Shown: one piece after another, positions 30,169 to 38,992 of the stretch | How the letters are laid out: every line of letters starts with the position of its first letter | Numbering within the stretch: position 1 is the stretch's first letter | Assembly (NCBI RefSeq): GCF_001424545.1 | Contig: NZ_LMQL01000001.1 | Coordinates: 334,654-398,653, forward strand | Length of the DNA stretch: 64,000 bases | Reading direction: 5' to 3' | From: Ramlibacter sp. Leaf400 | GTDB lineage: Bacteria > Pseudomonadota > Gammaproteobacteria > Burkholderiales > Burkholderiaceae_C | Program-made: the position numbers and the translations under genes | Notes under the pieces: generated by a model | Told to the model about the DNA's origin: nothing | Databases searched by the model: none | Seen by the model: the letters and a program-made list of their open reading frames with translations, nothing else

Positions 30169-32565
30169 TCATCGGCAGGATGAGTCGAGCGCGCGCAGGA
30201 CGTTCTCCGCCGTCGCGGGCGCCACCAGCGCCGAGGCGTTGCCGCGCGCGGCATGCACCGCATCGCGGATCGCCTCCCAGGCGCTGATCGCCAGCATGAA
30301 GGGCGGCTCGCCCACGGCCTTGCTGCCGCCGACGTTGTCCTCGCGGTTGCCCTCGGGCCACAGCTCGACCACGAAATGCTCCGGCACGTCGCCGGTGGCG
30401 GGGATCTTGTAGGTGCTGGGCGCGTGCGTGGCCAGCACGCCCTTGTCGTTCCAGACCAGCTGTTCGGTGGTGAGCCAGCCCACGCCCTGGATGAAGCCGC
30501 CCTCGATCTGCCCGAGGTCGATGGCCGGGTTCAGCGAGGTGCCCACGTCGTGCAGGATGTCCACCTTCAGCAGCCGGCTCTCCCCGGTGAGCGTGTCGAT
30601 CGCCACCTCGCTGCAGGCCGCGCCGTAGCTGAAGTAGTAGAACGGCCGGCCGGTGAGCGTCACCTTGTCGTAGTGGATCTTGGGCGTGCGGTAGAAGCCG
30701 TCGCTCCACAGCTGGATGCGGTTGGCGTAGGCGGCCTTGACCACCTCGTCGAAACTGCGCGTGCTCTTGGGCGAGATCACCTGGCCCGCGCGGAACGACA
30801 CCGCCCCCGCGCCGCAGCCATCGAGGCCGGCGACGAAGGCCGCCAGGTTGTCGCGCACGTTGCGCGCCGCGAACTGGGCGGCGCGGCCGTTGAGGTCGGT
30901 GCCGCTGGACGCCGCCGTCGCCGACGCGTTGGGCACCTTGCCCGTCTCGGTCGGCGTGCAGCGCACGCGCTCGAAGGGCACGCCCAGCTCGTCGGCCACG
31001 ACCTGCATCACCTTGGTGTGCAGACCCTGGCCCATCTCGGTGCCGCCGTGGTTGACCTGCACGCTGCCGTCGGTGAACACGTGCACCAGCGCGCCGGCCT
31101 GGTTGAAGAAGGTGGCGGTGAAGCTGATGCCGAACTTGACCGGCGTGATGGCGATGCCGCGCTTGATCACCGCGCTGCCCTCGTTCCAGGCGGCGATCGC
31201 CTGCCGGCGCGCGCGGTAGGCGGATGAGCGCTCCAGCTGCGAGATCAGCGGCCCGAGGATGTTGTCCTCGACCTTCATGCGGTAGTGCGTGACGTCGCGC
31301 TCGCCCACGCCGTACAGGTTGGCCTTGCGCACGTCCAGCGGATCGCGGCCCAGGTGGCGCGCGATGTCGCCGAGGACGGCCTCGATCAGGATCACGCCCT
31401 GAGGCCCGCCGAAGCCGCGGAAGGCGGTGTGGCTCTGGGTGTTGGTGCGGCAGCGGTACGAGGCGATCTCCACGTCCGACAGGTAGTAGGCGTTGTCGGT
31501 GTGGAAGATGGCGCGGTCGGCCACCGGGCCGGACAGGTCGGCCGAGAAGCCGCAGTTGGCCAGCATGGTGAGCTTGAGCGCGGTGAGCCGGCCGTCGTCG
31601 TCGAAGCCCGCTTCCCAGTCGTAGGCGAAGGGGTGGCGCTTGCCGGTCACCAGGAAGTCGTCGTCGCGGTCCAGGCGCAGCTTGACCGGCCGCTTGAGCT
31701 TGCGAGCGGCCAGCGCGGCCCAGACGGCCATGTGGCCGGCCTGCGTCTCCTTGCCGCCGAAGCCGCCGCCCATGCGCCGGCATTCGACCGTGACCGCGTT
31801 GTTCTCCAGGCCGAGCGCATGCGCCACCCAGTGCTGCACCTCGCCGGGGTGCTGGGTGCTGGAGTGGATCCACCACTGGTCCTGCTCCAGCGGCAGCGCG
31901 TAGGCCACCTGGCCTTCCAGGTAGAAGTGCTCCTGGCCGCCCACCTCCAGCTGGCCGGCCAGGCGGTGCCTGGCGGCGGCGAGCGCCGCTTCCGGCTCGC
32001 CGCGGCGCACCACCACGGGCGGCAGCACGTAGCTCTGCGCGGCATGGGCCTGCCGCACGTCGAGCACGGCCGGCAGCGGCTCGATGTCCAGCTGCACCTG
32101 GCGCGCCGCGCGGCGCGCCTGCATCACCGTGTCGGCCACCACCAGGCCGACCACCTGGCCGACGTGGCGCACCTCGTCGATGGCGAAGATCGGCTCGTCG
32201 TGCACGAAGGTCGCGAGGATGGGATCGCCGGGGATGTCGCGCGGCAGCACCACGCCGCGCACGCCGGGCAGGGCCTGTGCCTTGCGCGTGTCGACCCCGC
32301 GCAGCCGGCCGTGCGGCACCGTCGAGAGGATGGGCGCCGCGTGCAGCGTGCCCTTCACCTCGGGAATGTCGTCGACATAGGTCGCGGTGCCGGCCACCTG
32401 GGCGCGGGCGCTCTCGTGCGGCCGCGCGTGGCCCACCGCCGGCCGCGGCGACGCCGGGGCGTGCGCGGAGCGCGTGGCCGGCGCCAGGTTGCGCTCGCCC
32501 GCGTCGGCCGGGCCGGCCGGTCCGCCGCCGGTGGCGGAGGTGAATTCGTCGTCGCGCGCGGTCAT
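30169..32565 (-). CDS. xdhB: Xanthine dehydrogenase molybdenum-binding subunit XdhB
   Basis: 798 residues. Large Moco subunit of xanthine dehydrogenase, which oxidises hypoxanthine to xanthine and urate. It has the a/b hammerhead (RAQVAGTATYVDDIPE), MGGGFGGKE, the substrate Arg loop (TAFRGFGGPQG), EMGQGLHTK and the catalytic Glu753 in KAVGEPPF. The first 45 residues are low-complexity Ala/Pro/Gly, perhaps a linker. Its ATG overlaps the xdhA stop by 4 nt. The Moco-inserting factor XdhC is encoded 15 kb away. Confidence 0.95.
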   Translation of the reverse strand: MTARDDEFTSATGGGPAGPADAGERNLAPATRSAHAPASPRPAVGHARPHESARAQVAGTATYVDDIPEVKGTLHAAPILSTVPHGRLRGVDTRKAQALPGVRGVVLPRDIPGDPILATFVHDEPIFAIDEVRHVGQVVGLVVADTVMQARRAARQVQLDIEPLPAVLDVRQAHAAQSYVLPPVVVRRGEPEAALAAARHRLAGQLEVGGQEHFYLEGQVAYALPLEQDQWWIHSSTQHPGEVQHWVAHALGLENNAVTVECRRMGGGFGGKETQAGHMAVWAALAARKLKRPVKLRLDRDDDFLVTGKRHPFAYDWEAGFDDDGRLTALKLTMLANCGFSADLSGPVADRAIFHTDNAYYLSDVEIASYRCRTNTQSHTAFRGFGGPQGVILIEAVLGDIARHLGRDPLDVRKANLYGVGERDVTHYRMKVEDNILGPLISQLERSSAYRARRQAIAAWNEGSAVIKRGIAITPVKFGISFTATFFNQAGALVHVFTDGSVQVNHGGTEMGQGLHTKVMQVVADELGVPFERVRCTPTETGKVPNASATAASSGTDLNGRAAQFAARNVRDNLAAFVAGLDGCGAGAVSFRAGQVISPKSTRSFDEVVKAAYANRIQLWSDGFYRTPKIHYDKVTLTGRPFYYFSYGAACSEVAIDTLTGESRLLKVDILHDVGTSLNPAIDLGQIEGGFIQGVGWLTTEQLVWNDKGVLATHAPSTYKIPATGDVPEHFVVELWPEGNREDNVGGSKAVGEPPFMLAISAWEAIRDAVHAARGNASALVAPATAENVLRALDSSCR

Positions 32566-34142
32566 GCGGCCAGCTCCTGCAGGCGGAACTGCTCGAGGTT
32601 GATGGACGTGGCCCCCTGCGATTCGAGCCAGAAGCGCTGCATCAGGTTGCCCAGCACCTGGCTGCGGTAGCCGGCGCTGGCGCGCATGTCGGAGATCGGC
32701 TGGAACTCCTCGCGCAGGAGTTGCGCTGCCTCGCGCGCGGTGTCGATGGTCCACTGGCGGCCGGCCAGGAAGGCTTCGGTGCGGGAGGCGCGGACCGGCG
32801 TGGCGGCCACGCCGCCGGCGCCGATGCCGATGCGCGCCACGCGGCCACCGTCCAGTTCCAGCCGCACGACCAGGCACACGGCCGAGATGTCGTCGTCGAA
32901 GCGCTTGGAGATCTTGTAGGCGCGCAGGAACTCGGCGGGGCGCGGCCGCGGCACCAGGATCCAGGCCACCAGCTCGTCGGGTGCGAGCACGGTGCGCCGG
33001 TAGCCCGTGTAGAAGGCCTCCAGCGGCAAGTGGCGGCTGGCGCCCTCTTTCATCAGCACCAGCTGCGCGTCCAGCGCGATCAGGAGCGGCATGGAGTCGC
33101 CGATGGGGGAGCCGTTGGCGACGTTGCCGCCCAGCGTGCCCGCGTTGCGCACCGGCAGCCCGGCGAAGCGGTTGGCGAAGGTCTTGAGCTGCGGCCGCTG
33201 CGCGACCAGGGCCGCGTAGGCGTCGGTCAGCGTGACGGCGGCGCCGATGGCGATGTGGTGCTCGTAGTCCTCGATGCGGCGCAGCTCGCGGGCGCGCGTG
33301 ACGTCCAGGACCTGGGCGAAGCGCTGGTGCTGCTTGGTGACCCACAGGCCGACGTCGGTGCAGCCGGCCACGACCTGGGCCTGCGGATGGGCGGCGCGGG
33401 CGGCGAGGAGCCCTTCGAGGGATTCGGGGGCGAGGTAGGACGATGTTTCGGTCCCCGTCATTCCCGCGGTCCCCGTCATTCCCGCGGAGGCGGGAATCCA
33501 GGGCTCCCGCCTTTCGTCGCCCTGGGAGGGAAGCACTGGGTTCCCGCCTCCGCGGGAATGGCGAAGTTGGGGTTCGGCGGAATGACGGGCTTGTTCGAGC
33601 AGGGAGAGCACCTCGGCCTCATCCACCGCCACCCTCGGCAACTCCCCCATCCGCTGCGCCGCCTCCAGGATCGGCCGGTACCCCGTGCAGCGGCACAGGT
33701 TGCCCGACAGCTCTTCCTGCGCCAGCTCCCGCGTGATGCGGCGGCCGGGGACCACATGGTTCTGGTACATGCCGAACAGGCTCATCACGAAGCCCGGCGT
33801 GCAGAAGCCGCACTGCGAGCCGTGGCACTGCACCATGGCCTCCTGCGCGGGATGCAGCTGGCCGTCGTCGCCGGCCAGGTCCTCGACCGTCCACAGCGCG
33901 CGGCCGTCGACCGAATGGGCCAGCTGGATGCAGCTGTTGACGGCCTTGCAGTGCAGCCTGCCGTCGCGCTCCTCGCCCAGCACGACGGTGCAGGCGCCGC
34001 AGTCGCCTTCGCCGCAGCCTTCCTTGGTGCCGGTGGCGCCGAGGTCCTCGCGCAGCACCTCGAGGAGCGTGCGGTCGGGTGGTACATTGCCCAGCGCGAC
34101 GGGCTCGCCACGGCGGATGAATCGGATGGTCTTGGGATGCAT
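32562..34142 (-). CDS. xdhA: Xanthine dehydrogenase small subunit XdhA with repeat insertion
   Basis: 526 residues. N-terminal plant-type [2Fe-2S] domain (Cys43, 48, 51, 71), second [2Fe-2S] domain (Cys111, 114, 150, 152), FAD domain (AGCTDVGLWVTKQ, then FAGLPVRNAGTLGGNVANGSPIGDSMP), and CO-dehydrogenase-flavoprotein C-terminal domain. Residues about 187-232, exactly in the linker between the iron-sulfur and FAD domains, come from an in-frame insertion of dispersed palindromes (HSRGGGNPV, WIPASAGMT). Length and motifs otherwise match XdhA. Divergent from a LysR gene; ATG CAT CCC start at 34142. Confidence 0.94.
   Translation of the reverse strand: MHPKTIRFIRRGEPVALGNVPPDRTLLEVLREDLGATGTKEGCGEGDCGACTVVLGEERDGRLHCKAVNSCIQLAHSVDGRALWTVEDLAGDDGQLHPAQEAMVQCHGSQCGFCTPGFVMSLFGMYQNHVVPGRRITRELAQEELSGNLCRCTGYRPILEAAQRMGELPRVAVDEAEVLSLLEQARHSAEPQLRHSRGGGNPVLPSQGDERREPWIPASAGMTGTAGMTGTETSSYLAPESLEGLLAARAAHPQAQVVAGCTDVGLWVTKQHQRFAQVLDVTRARELRRIEDYEHHIAIGAAVTLTDAYAALVAQRPQLKTFANRFAGLPVRNAGTLGGNVANGSPIGDSMPLLIALDAQLVLMKEGASRHLPLEAFYTGYRRTVLAPDELVAWILVPRPRPAEFLRAYKISKRFDDDISAVCLVVRLELDGGRVARIGIGAGGVAATPVRASRTEAFLAGRQWTIDTAREAAQLLREEFQPISDMRASAGYRSQVLGNLMQRFWLESQGATSINLEQFRLQELAA
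33447..33584. repeat. In-frame palindrome insertion within xdhA
   Basis: Two palindromes in opposite orientation with an extra CCCGTCATTCCCGCGGT unit on the left. The segment of about 138 bases is a multiple of three. It encodes the polar linker between the two halves of XdhA. Confidence 0.9.
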
Positions 34143-34196
34143 GCAGGCGGCAGGAGGAAGGACCCTCGGGTTTCGGGAGCGTAGAACGCCAGCATG

Positions 34197-34237
34197 CCAC
34201 CGGCATAAGCCGTGCCATATGAAAACCATGCCGGTGG
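34197..34237. promoter_or_regulatory. Inverted-repeat operator between xdhA and LysR gene
   Basis: Perfect 10-bp arms CCACCGGCAT (34197-34206) and ATGCCGGTGG (34228-34237) flank a 21-bp centre that itself contains CATA-N10-TATG. Position in the 99-bp divergent region and dyad symmetry fit a LysR-type binding site controlling both genes. Confidence 0.65.
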
Positions 34238-34241
34238 GGGT

Positions 34242-35180
34242 ATGAGGGACCAGGCGCTTTTCGACAAGATCGATCTCCATCTCATCCGGGTCCTGCACAC
34301 CGTGCTGACAGAACGCAGCGTCTCCCGCGCAGCCTTGCGGCTGGGCATGCACCAGCCCCAGGTGTCGGCGGCACTCAAGCGCCTGCGCGAACTCGCGGGA
34401 GATCCCCTGCTGGTGCGATCGGGCGCCAGCATGGTGCCCACCGACGCCGGGCTGCGCATGGTGGACCCCAGCGCCAGCATCCTGCAGGCGGCCGAATCCC
34501 TGTTCAGCGATGCGCGCGGATTCGACCCCGCCACCGCCACCCACACCTTCCGCCTGGCCGCGAGCGACTACCTGGACCCGCAGTTCCTGCCCGGCCTGGT
34601 GGCCGACCTGAAGCAGGCCGCGCCGCGCACCCGCATCGAGATCCATCCGCTCTCGCCCGACGGCCACTACCACGAGCGGCTGGCGCAGGGCGACACCGAC
34701 GTGGTGATCGGCAACTGGCTGCAGCCGCCCGGCGACCTGCACCGCGGCGAGCTGTTCACCGACGAAGTCGTGTGCCTGGTGGCGCGCGACCATCCGGCGG
34801 TGCGCCGCGGCTGGTCGCTGGACGACTGGCTGGCCTCGGAGCACGTCGCGCCCACGCCCACCCACCCCGGCGCGCGCGGCGTGATCGACGAGCACCTCGA
34901 AGGCCTGGGCCTGGCGCGCAACATCACGGCGCGCTGCGCGCACTTCGGCCTGATCCCCGCCATGGTCGCTTCCAGCCTGCTGGTGATGACGACCGGCCGC
35001 CAGTTCTGCGAGCGCTACCTGGGGCGGCTTCCCGTCACCGTGCTCGCGCCGCCGGTGGACTTCCCGCCGCTGACGTACTACCAGCTCTGGCACGAGCGCA
35101 GCCACGCCTCGGCGGCGGCGCGCTGGCTGCGCGGGCGCATCAAGGCCGTGGCCGGCCGCCTGAGGACGGACCCAGCATGA
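34242..35180 (+). CDS. LysR-family transcriptional regulator (divergent from xdhA)
   Basis: 312 residues from ATG 34242; an upstream GTG at 34212 would put the N-terminus inside the operator. N-terminal HTH: IDLHLIRVLHTVLTERSVSRAALRLGMHQPQVSAALKRLRELAGDPLLVRS. Effector domain FRLAASDYLDPQFLPGLVADLKQAAPRTRIEIHPL. NodD/NahR-like subgroup. Divergent position and the inverted repeat suggest control of xdhAB, with a purine or urate-type effector likely (inference). Confidence 0.92.
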   Translation: MRDQALFDKIDLHLIRVLHTVLTERSVSRAALRLGMHQPQVSAALKRLRELAGDPLLVRSGASMVPTDAGLRMVDPSASILQAAESLFSDARGFDPATATHTFRLAASDYLDPQFLPGLVADLKQAAPRTRIEIHPLSPDGHYHERLAQGDTDVVIGNWLQPPGDLHRGELFTDEVVCLVARDHPAVRRGWSLDDWLASEHVAPTPTHPGARGVIDEHLEGLGLARNITARCAHFGLIPAMVASSLLVMTTGRQFCERYLGRLPVTVLAPPVDFPPLTYYQLWHERSHASAAARWLRGRIKAVAGRLRTDPA

Positions 35181-35196
35181 GCAACTCTTCCATCGC

Positions 35197-35285
35197 CGTC
35201 ATTCCCGCGAAGGCGGGAATCCAGAGCGTCCGCCTTCAGCGGACTTCGATGGAAGCACTGGATCCCCGCCTTCGCGGGGATGACG
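35197..35285. repeat. Head-to-head pair of dispersed palindromes
   Basis: CGTCATTCCCGC-GAA-GGCGGGAATCC, spacer with GTCCGCCTTCAGCGGACTTCG, then inverted GGATCCCCGCC-TTC-GCGGGGATGACG. The spacer almost matches the element at 19979-20066. Lies just before the nucleoside transporter operon. Confidence 0.9.
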
Positions 35286-35304
35286 AAAAGAAGGGGCTGG
35301 CCCG

Positions 35305-36843
35305 ATGAGCGCAACCCCTCGCCTGCTGCTGCAGGGCATCACCAAGCGCTATCCGGCCGTGGTCGCCAACGACGGCGTGTCGCTGCAGGTGCTGCCCGGG
35401 CAGACGCACGCCGTGCTGGGCGAGAACGGCGCCGGCAAGTCCACGCTGATGAAGATCATCTACGGCTCGGTCAAGCCCGATGCCGGCCAGGTGCTGTGGA
35501 ACGGCCAGCCGGTGCAGGTGCGCAACCCGCACGAGGCGCGCGCACTGGGTATCAGCATGGTGTTCCAGCACTTCAGCCTGTTCGACACGCTGACCGTGGC
35601 CGAAAACGTCTGGCTCGGGCTGGGCAAGGAACTGAAGCTCGCCGAAGTCGCGCGCCGCATCGAGGCCAAGGCCGCCGAGTACGGGCTGCACGTCGACCCG
35701 TCGCGGCCGGTGCACACGCTGTCCGTGGGTGAGATGCAGCGGGTGGAGATCATCCGCGCGCTGCTGACCGACCCGCAGCTGCTGATCCTGGACGAGCCGA
35801 CCTCGGTGCTCACGCCGCAGGCGGTGGAGAAGCTGTTCGTGGTGCTGCGCCAGCTCGCGTCGCAGGGCTGCAGCATCCTGTACATCAGCCACAAGCTGCA
35901 CGAGATCCGCGAGCTGTGCGACGCCTGCACCGTGCTGCGCGGCGGCCGCGTCACCGGCGAATGCGATCCGCGCCAGGAGAGCAACGCCTCGCTCAGCCGC
36001 ATGATGATCGGCGCCGAGCCGCCGCAGCTGGAACACCGGGAGCACGCGCCGGGCGAGGCGGTGCTGCAGGTCGACGGGCTCACGCTGGAGCGCGACTCGC
36101 CCTTTGGCGTGGACCTGGAAGGCATCGCGCTGCAGGTGCGCGCCGGCGAAGTGGTCGGCATCGCCGGCGTCTCGGGCAACGGCCAGCGCGAGCTGCTCTA
36201 CGCGCTGTCGGGCGAGGACACGCGGGCGGCGGCGCCGTCGGTCCGCGTCGCGGGCCAGCCCGCCGGGCGACTGGGTCCGGCGCAGCGACGGCGGCTGGGC
36301 CTGCACTTCGTGCCGGAGGAGCGGCTGGGCCGCGGCGCCGTGCCCTCGCTGGGGCTGGCGCACAACCTGATGCTCACCCGCACCGACGCGGTGGGGCGGG
36401 CCGGCTGGATCGACGTCAAGGGCCTGCGCACGCAGGCGCAGGACGTGATCCGCCGCTTCAACGTGAAGGCGGGCGGGCCCGACGCGGCGGCGAAATCGCT
36501 GTCGGGCGGCAACCTGCAGAAGTTCATCGTCGGGCGCGAGATCGACGCGAATCCCAGGCTGCTGGTGATCTCGCAGCCGACCTGGGGGGTGGACGTGGGC
36601 GCCGCCGCCCAGATCCGCGGCGCGATCCTGGCGCTGCGCGACGCCGGCTGCGCCGTGCTGGTGGTCAGCGAGGAACTGGAGGAACTGTTCGAAGTGAGCG
36701 ACCGGCTGCATGTCATCGCCAAGGGGCGCCTGTCGCCGTCGCTGCCCCGCCGCGAGGCGACGGTGGAGAAGATCGGCGCGTGGATGAGCGGCCTGTGGGA
36801 CGCGCCCGCCGAAGTCGCCGCACGGGAGGCCGCCGATGCTTAG
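35305..36843 (+). CDS. Nucleoside ABC transporter ATP-binding protein (BMP type, double NBD)
   Basis: 512 residues, two ABC domains in one chain as in NupA/YufO/RbsA. First NBD has Walker A GENGAGKST at 39-47, LSVGEMQRVEI and LLILDEPTSVL. Second NBD has a degenerate P-loop (GVSGNGQ, 288-294) but keeps LSGGNLQKFIVGREI, the usual state for this family. Followed by two permeases and a BMP-family lipoprotein, defining a purine nucleoside importer. Overlaps the next gene by 8 nt. Confidence 0.93.
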   Translation: MSATPRLLLQGITKRYPAVVANDGVSLQVLPGQTHAVLGENGAGKSTLMKIIYGSVKPDAGQVLWNGQPVQVRNPHEARALGISMVFQHFSLFDTLTVAENVWLGLGKELKLAEVARRIEAKAAEYGLHVDPSRPVHTLSVGEMQRVEIIRALLTDPQLLILDEPTSVLTPQAVEKLFVVLRQLASQGCSILYISHKLHEIRELCDACTVLRGGRVTGECDPRQESNASLSRMMIGAEPPQLEHREHAPGEAVLQVDGLTLERDSPFGVDLEGIALQVRAGEVVGIAGVSGNGQRELLYALSGEDTRAAAPSVRVAGQPAGRLGPAQRRRLGLHFVPEERLGRGAVPSLGLAHNLMLTRTDAVGRAGWIDVKGLRTQAQDVIRRFNVKAGGPDAAAKSLSGGNLQKFIVGREIDANPRLLVISQPTWGVDVGAAAQIRGAILALRDAGCAVLVVSEELEELFEVSDRLHVIAKGRLSPSLPRREATVEKIGAWMSGLWDAPAEVAAREAADA

Positions 36844-38029
36844 GCTGGAAGCACGGCCCGAGGCCTCGCGGGTCTGGAGCATCGCCTCGCCGCTGCTGGC
36901 GCTGGCGCTCACCGTCGTCATCGGCGTGCTGCTGTTCCTGGCGCTGGGCAAGGACCCGGTGCGCGGGCTGCAGGTGTTCTTCTGGGAGCCGATCAAGTCG
37001 CCGTACGCGCTGGGCGAGCTCACGGTGAAGGCGACGCCGCTGCTGATCATCGCGCTGGGCCTGGCGGTGTGCTTCCGCTCCAACGTCTGGAACATCGGCG
37101 CCGAGGGCCAGTTCGTGCTGGGCGCCATCCTGGCCGGCGGCGTGGCGCTGATGGCGGACAAGACCACCGGGCGCTGGATCGTGCTGGCCATCCTGCTGGC
37201 CGGCGTGGCGGGCGGCATGCTGTGGGCCTCGCTCACCGCGCTGCTGCGCGACCGCTTCAACGCCAACGAGATCCTGGTCAGCCTGATGCTGGTGTACGTG
37301 GCCGAGCAGCTGCTGTTCTACCTGGTGTTCGGGCCCTGGAAGGACCCGGGCGGCTACAACTTCCCGCAGACCAAGACCTTCGCTTCCGTCACGCAGATCC
37401 CGCGGCTGATGCAGGGCTCGCGCGTGAGCATCGGGGTGCTGGTGGCGCTGGCCGGCGTGGCGGCGCTGTGGGTCTTCCTGTTCCGCACCCGGGCCGGCTT
37501 CGCGCAGCAGGTGGGCGGGCTGGCGCCGGCGGCGGCGCGTTACGCGGGCTTCTCTTCGCGGCGGGCGCTGTGGCTGGCGCTGCTGGTGAGCGGCGGCTGC
37601 GCGGGGCTGGCGGGTGCTCTGGAGGTGGCGGGGCCGATCGGCCAGCTCACGCCCTACGTGCCGGCCGGCTACGGCTTCGCGGCCATCATCGTGGCCTTCG
37701 TCGGCCGGTTGCACCCGGTGGGCATGGTGTTCTCGGCGGTGCTCATGAGCATGTTCTACATCGGGGGCGAGCTGGCGCAGAGCCGGCTGGGGCTGCCCAA
37801 GTCGCTCACGGGGGTGTTCCAGGGGCTGCTGCTGTTCACGCTGCTGGCGTGCGACACGCTGATCGCGTACCGGGTGCGGTGGACGAAGGCCGTCGTTCCC
37901 GCGCAGGCGGGGACCCCGCGCGGCGCGCCGGCGGTGGCGGGGAAGGCGGAAGCACTGGATTCCCGCCTCCGCGGGAATGACGTTGCGGTGGGTCGCCTGC
38001 GCGGGGACGACGGGAAGGAGGCGGTGTGA
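36836..38029 (+). CDS. Nucleoside ABC transporter permease 1, repeat-derived C-terminus
   Basis: 397 residues. About nine to ten helices; conserved TPLLIIALGLAVCFRSNVWNIGAEGQFVLGA and DRFNANEILVSLMLVYVAEQLL are the NupB/YufP signature. The native protein ends near ACDTLIAYRVRW. The last 46 residues (352-397: AVVPAQAGTP..., EALDSRLRGND) are translated from a dispersed palindrome pair that overran the original stop. The stop now overlaps the start of permease 2 by one base, and GGAGG for permease 2 lies inside this tail. Confidence 0.92.
   Translation: MLRLEARPEASRVWSIASPLLALALTVVIGVLLFLALGKDPVRGLQVFFWEPIKSPYALGELTVKATPLLIIALGLAVCFRSNVWNIGAEGQFVLGAILAGGVALMADKTTGRWIVLAILLAGVAGGMLWASLTALLRDRFNANEILVSLMLVYVAEQLLFYLVFGPWKDPGGYNFPQTKTFASVTQIPRLMQGSRVSIGVLVALAGVAALWVFLFRTRAGFAQQVGGLAPAAARYAGFSSRRALWLALLVSGGCAGLAGALEVAGPIGQLTPYVPAGYGFAAIIVAFVGRLHPVGMVFSAVLMSMFYIGGELAQSRLGLPKSLTGVFQGLLLFTLLACDTLIAYRVRWTKAVVPAQAGTPRGAPAVAGKAEALDSRLRGNDVAVGRLRGDDGKEAV
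37891..37982. repeat. Palindrome pair forming the 3' end of the permease gene
   Basis: CGTCGTTCCCGCGCAGGCGGGGACC and the inverted GGATTCCCGCCTCCGCGGGAATGACG around a GC-rich spacer. Read through in frame by permease 1. Confidence 0.88.
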
Positions 38030-38949
38030 TGGACAGCTACGCACTGCTCCTGGCGGCCACCCTCAACGCGGGCACGGTCCTGGCGCTGGCGGCGCTGGGC
38101 CTCCTGGTCAACGAGAAGGCCGGCATCGTCAACCTGGGTGCCGAAGGGATGATGCTGTGCGCCGCGCTCGCCGGCTTCGTGACGGTGGTGCACACCGGCA
38201 GCGACGTGCTGGGCTTCGTGGCCGGCGCGGCGGCCGGGGCCACGCTGGCCGCCCTGTTCGGCCTGCTGGTGATCTGGCTGAACACCAACCAGTACGCCAC
38301 CGGCCTGGCGCTCAGCCTGTTCGGCGCCGGCTTCTCGGCCTTCGCCGGCATCCGCTACGTGCAGGAAAAGCTGCCCGAGCGGCCGCGGTTCTCCATCCCG
38401 GTGCTGGGCGACATCCCGCTCGTGGGCCCCGCGCTGTTCCGCCAGCACCCGATGGTGTACCTGGCCATCGCCCTGGTGGTGTTCCTGGTCTGGTTCCTGT
38501 ACCGCTCGCGCGCCGGCCTGGTGCTGCGCTCGGTGGGCGAGTCGCCCGACTCGGCGCATGCGCTGGGTTACCCGGTGCGCCGCATCCGGATGATGGCGGT
38601 GGTCGCGGGCGGCGCCCTGTGCGGCCTGGCCGGCGCCTACCTGGCGGTGATCTACACGCCGCTGTGGGTGGAAGGCATGGTCGCCGGACGCGGCTGGATC
38701 GCGCTGGCGCTGACCACCTTCGCCACCTGGCGGCCGGCCCGGGTGCTGCTGGGCGCCTACCTGTTCGGCGGCGTGACGATGCTGCAGTTCCACCTGCAGG
38801 GCAGCGGCGTTGAAGTGCCCAGCCAGTTCCTCACGATGCTGCCCTACCTGGCCACCATCGTGGTGCTGGCGCTGATCTCCCGCAACCCGGCCTGGATCCG
38901 CATCAACATGCCGGCTTCGCTTGGGAAACCCTTCCATCCGGGCACATAA
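38029..38949 (+). CDS. Nucleoside ABC transporter permease 2
   Basis: 306 residues. Eight to nine helices; LLAATLNAGTVLALAALGLLVNEKAGIVNLGAEGMMLCAA is typical of NupC/YufQ permeases, as is ESPDSAHALGYPVRRIRMMAV in the coupling loop. ATG 38029 has GGAGG about 9 nt upstream; the GTG one codon earlier would be too close. It pairs with permease 1 to form the heterodimeric channel. Confidence 0.93.
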   Translation: MDSYALLLAATLNAGTVLALAALGLLVNEKAGIVNLGAEGMMLCAALAGFVTVVHTGSDVLGFVAGAAAGATLAALFGLLVIWLNTNQYATGLALSLFGAGFSAFAGIRYVQEKLPERPRFSIPVLGDIPLVGPALFRQHPMVYLAIALVVFLVWFLYRSRAGLVLRSVGESPDSAHALGYPVRRIRMMAVVAGGALCGLAGAYLAVIYTPLWVEGMVAGRGWIALALTTFATWRPARVLLGAYLFGGVTMLQFHLQGSGVEVPSQFLTMLPYLATIVVLALISRNPAWIRINMPASLGKPFHPGT

Positions 38950-38950
38950 T
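38921..38950 (+). promoter_or_regulatory. Candidate internal promoter for the BMP gene
   Basis: TTGGGA (38921-38926), an 18-bp spacer and CATAAT (38945-38950), overlapping the end of the permease gene and 43 bp before the binding-protein ATG. Would allow the abundant binding protein to be made in excess of membrane subunits. Predicted by eye only. Confidence 0.4.
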
Positions 38951-38992
38951 TTGCGCTTTCGCCTCCACCTTCTTCAACAATCAGAGGACCCC

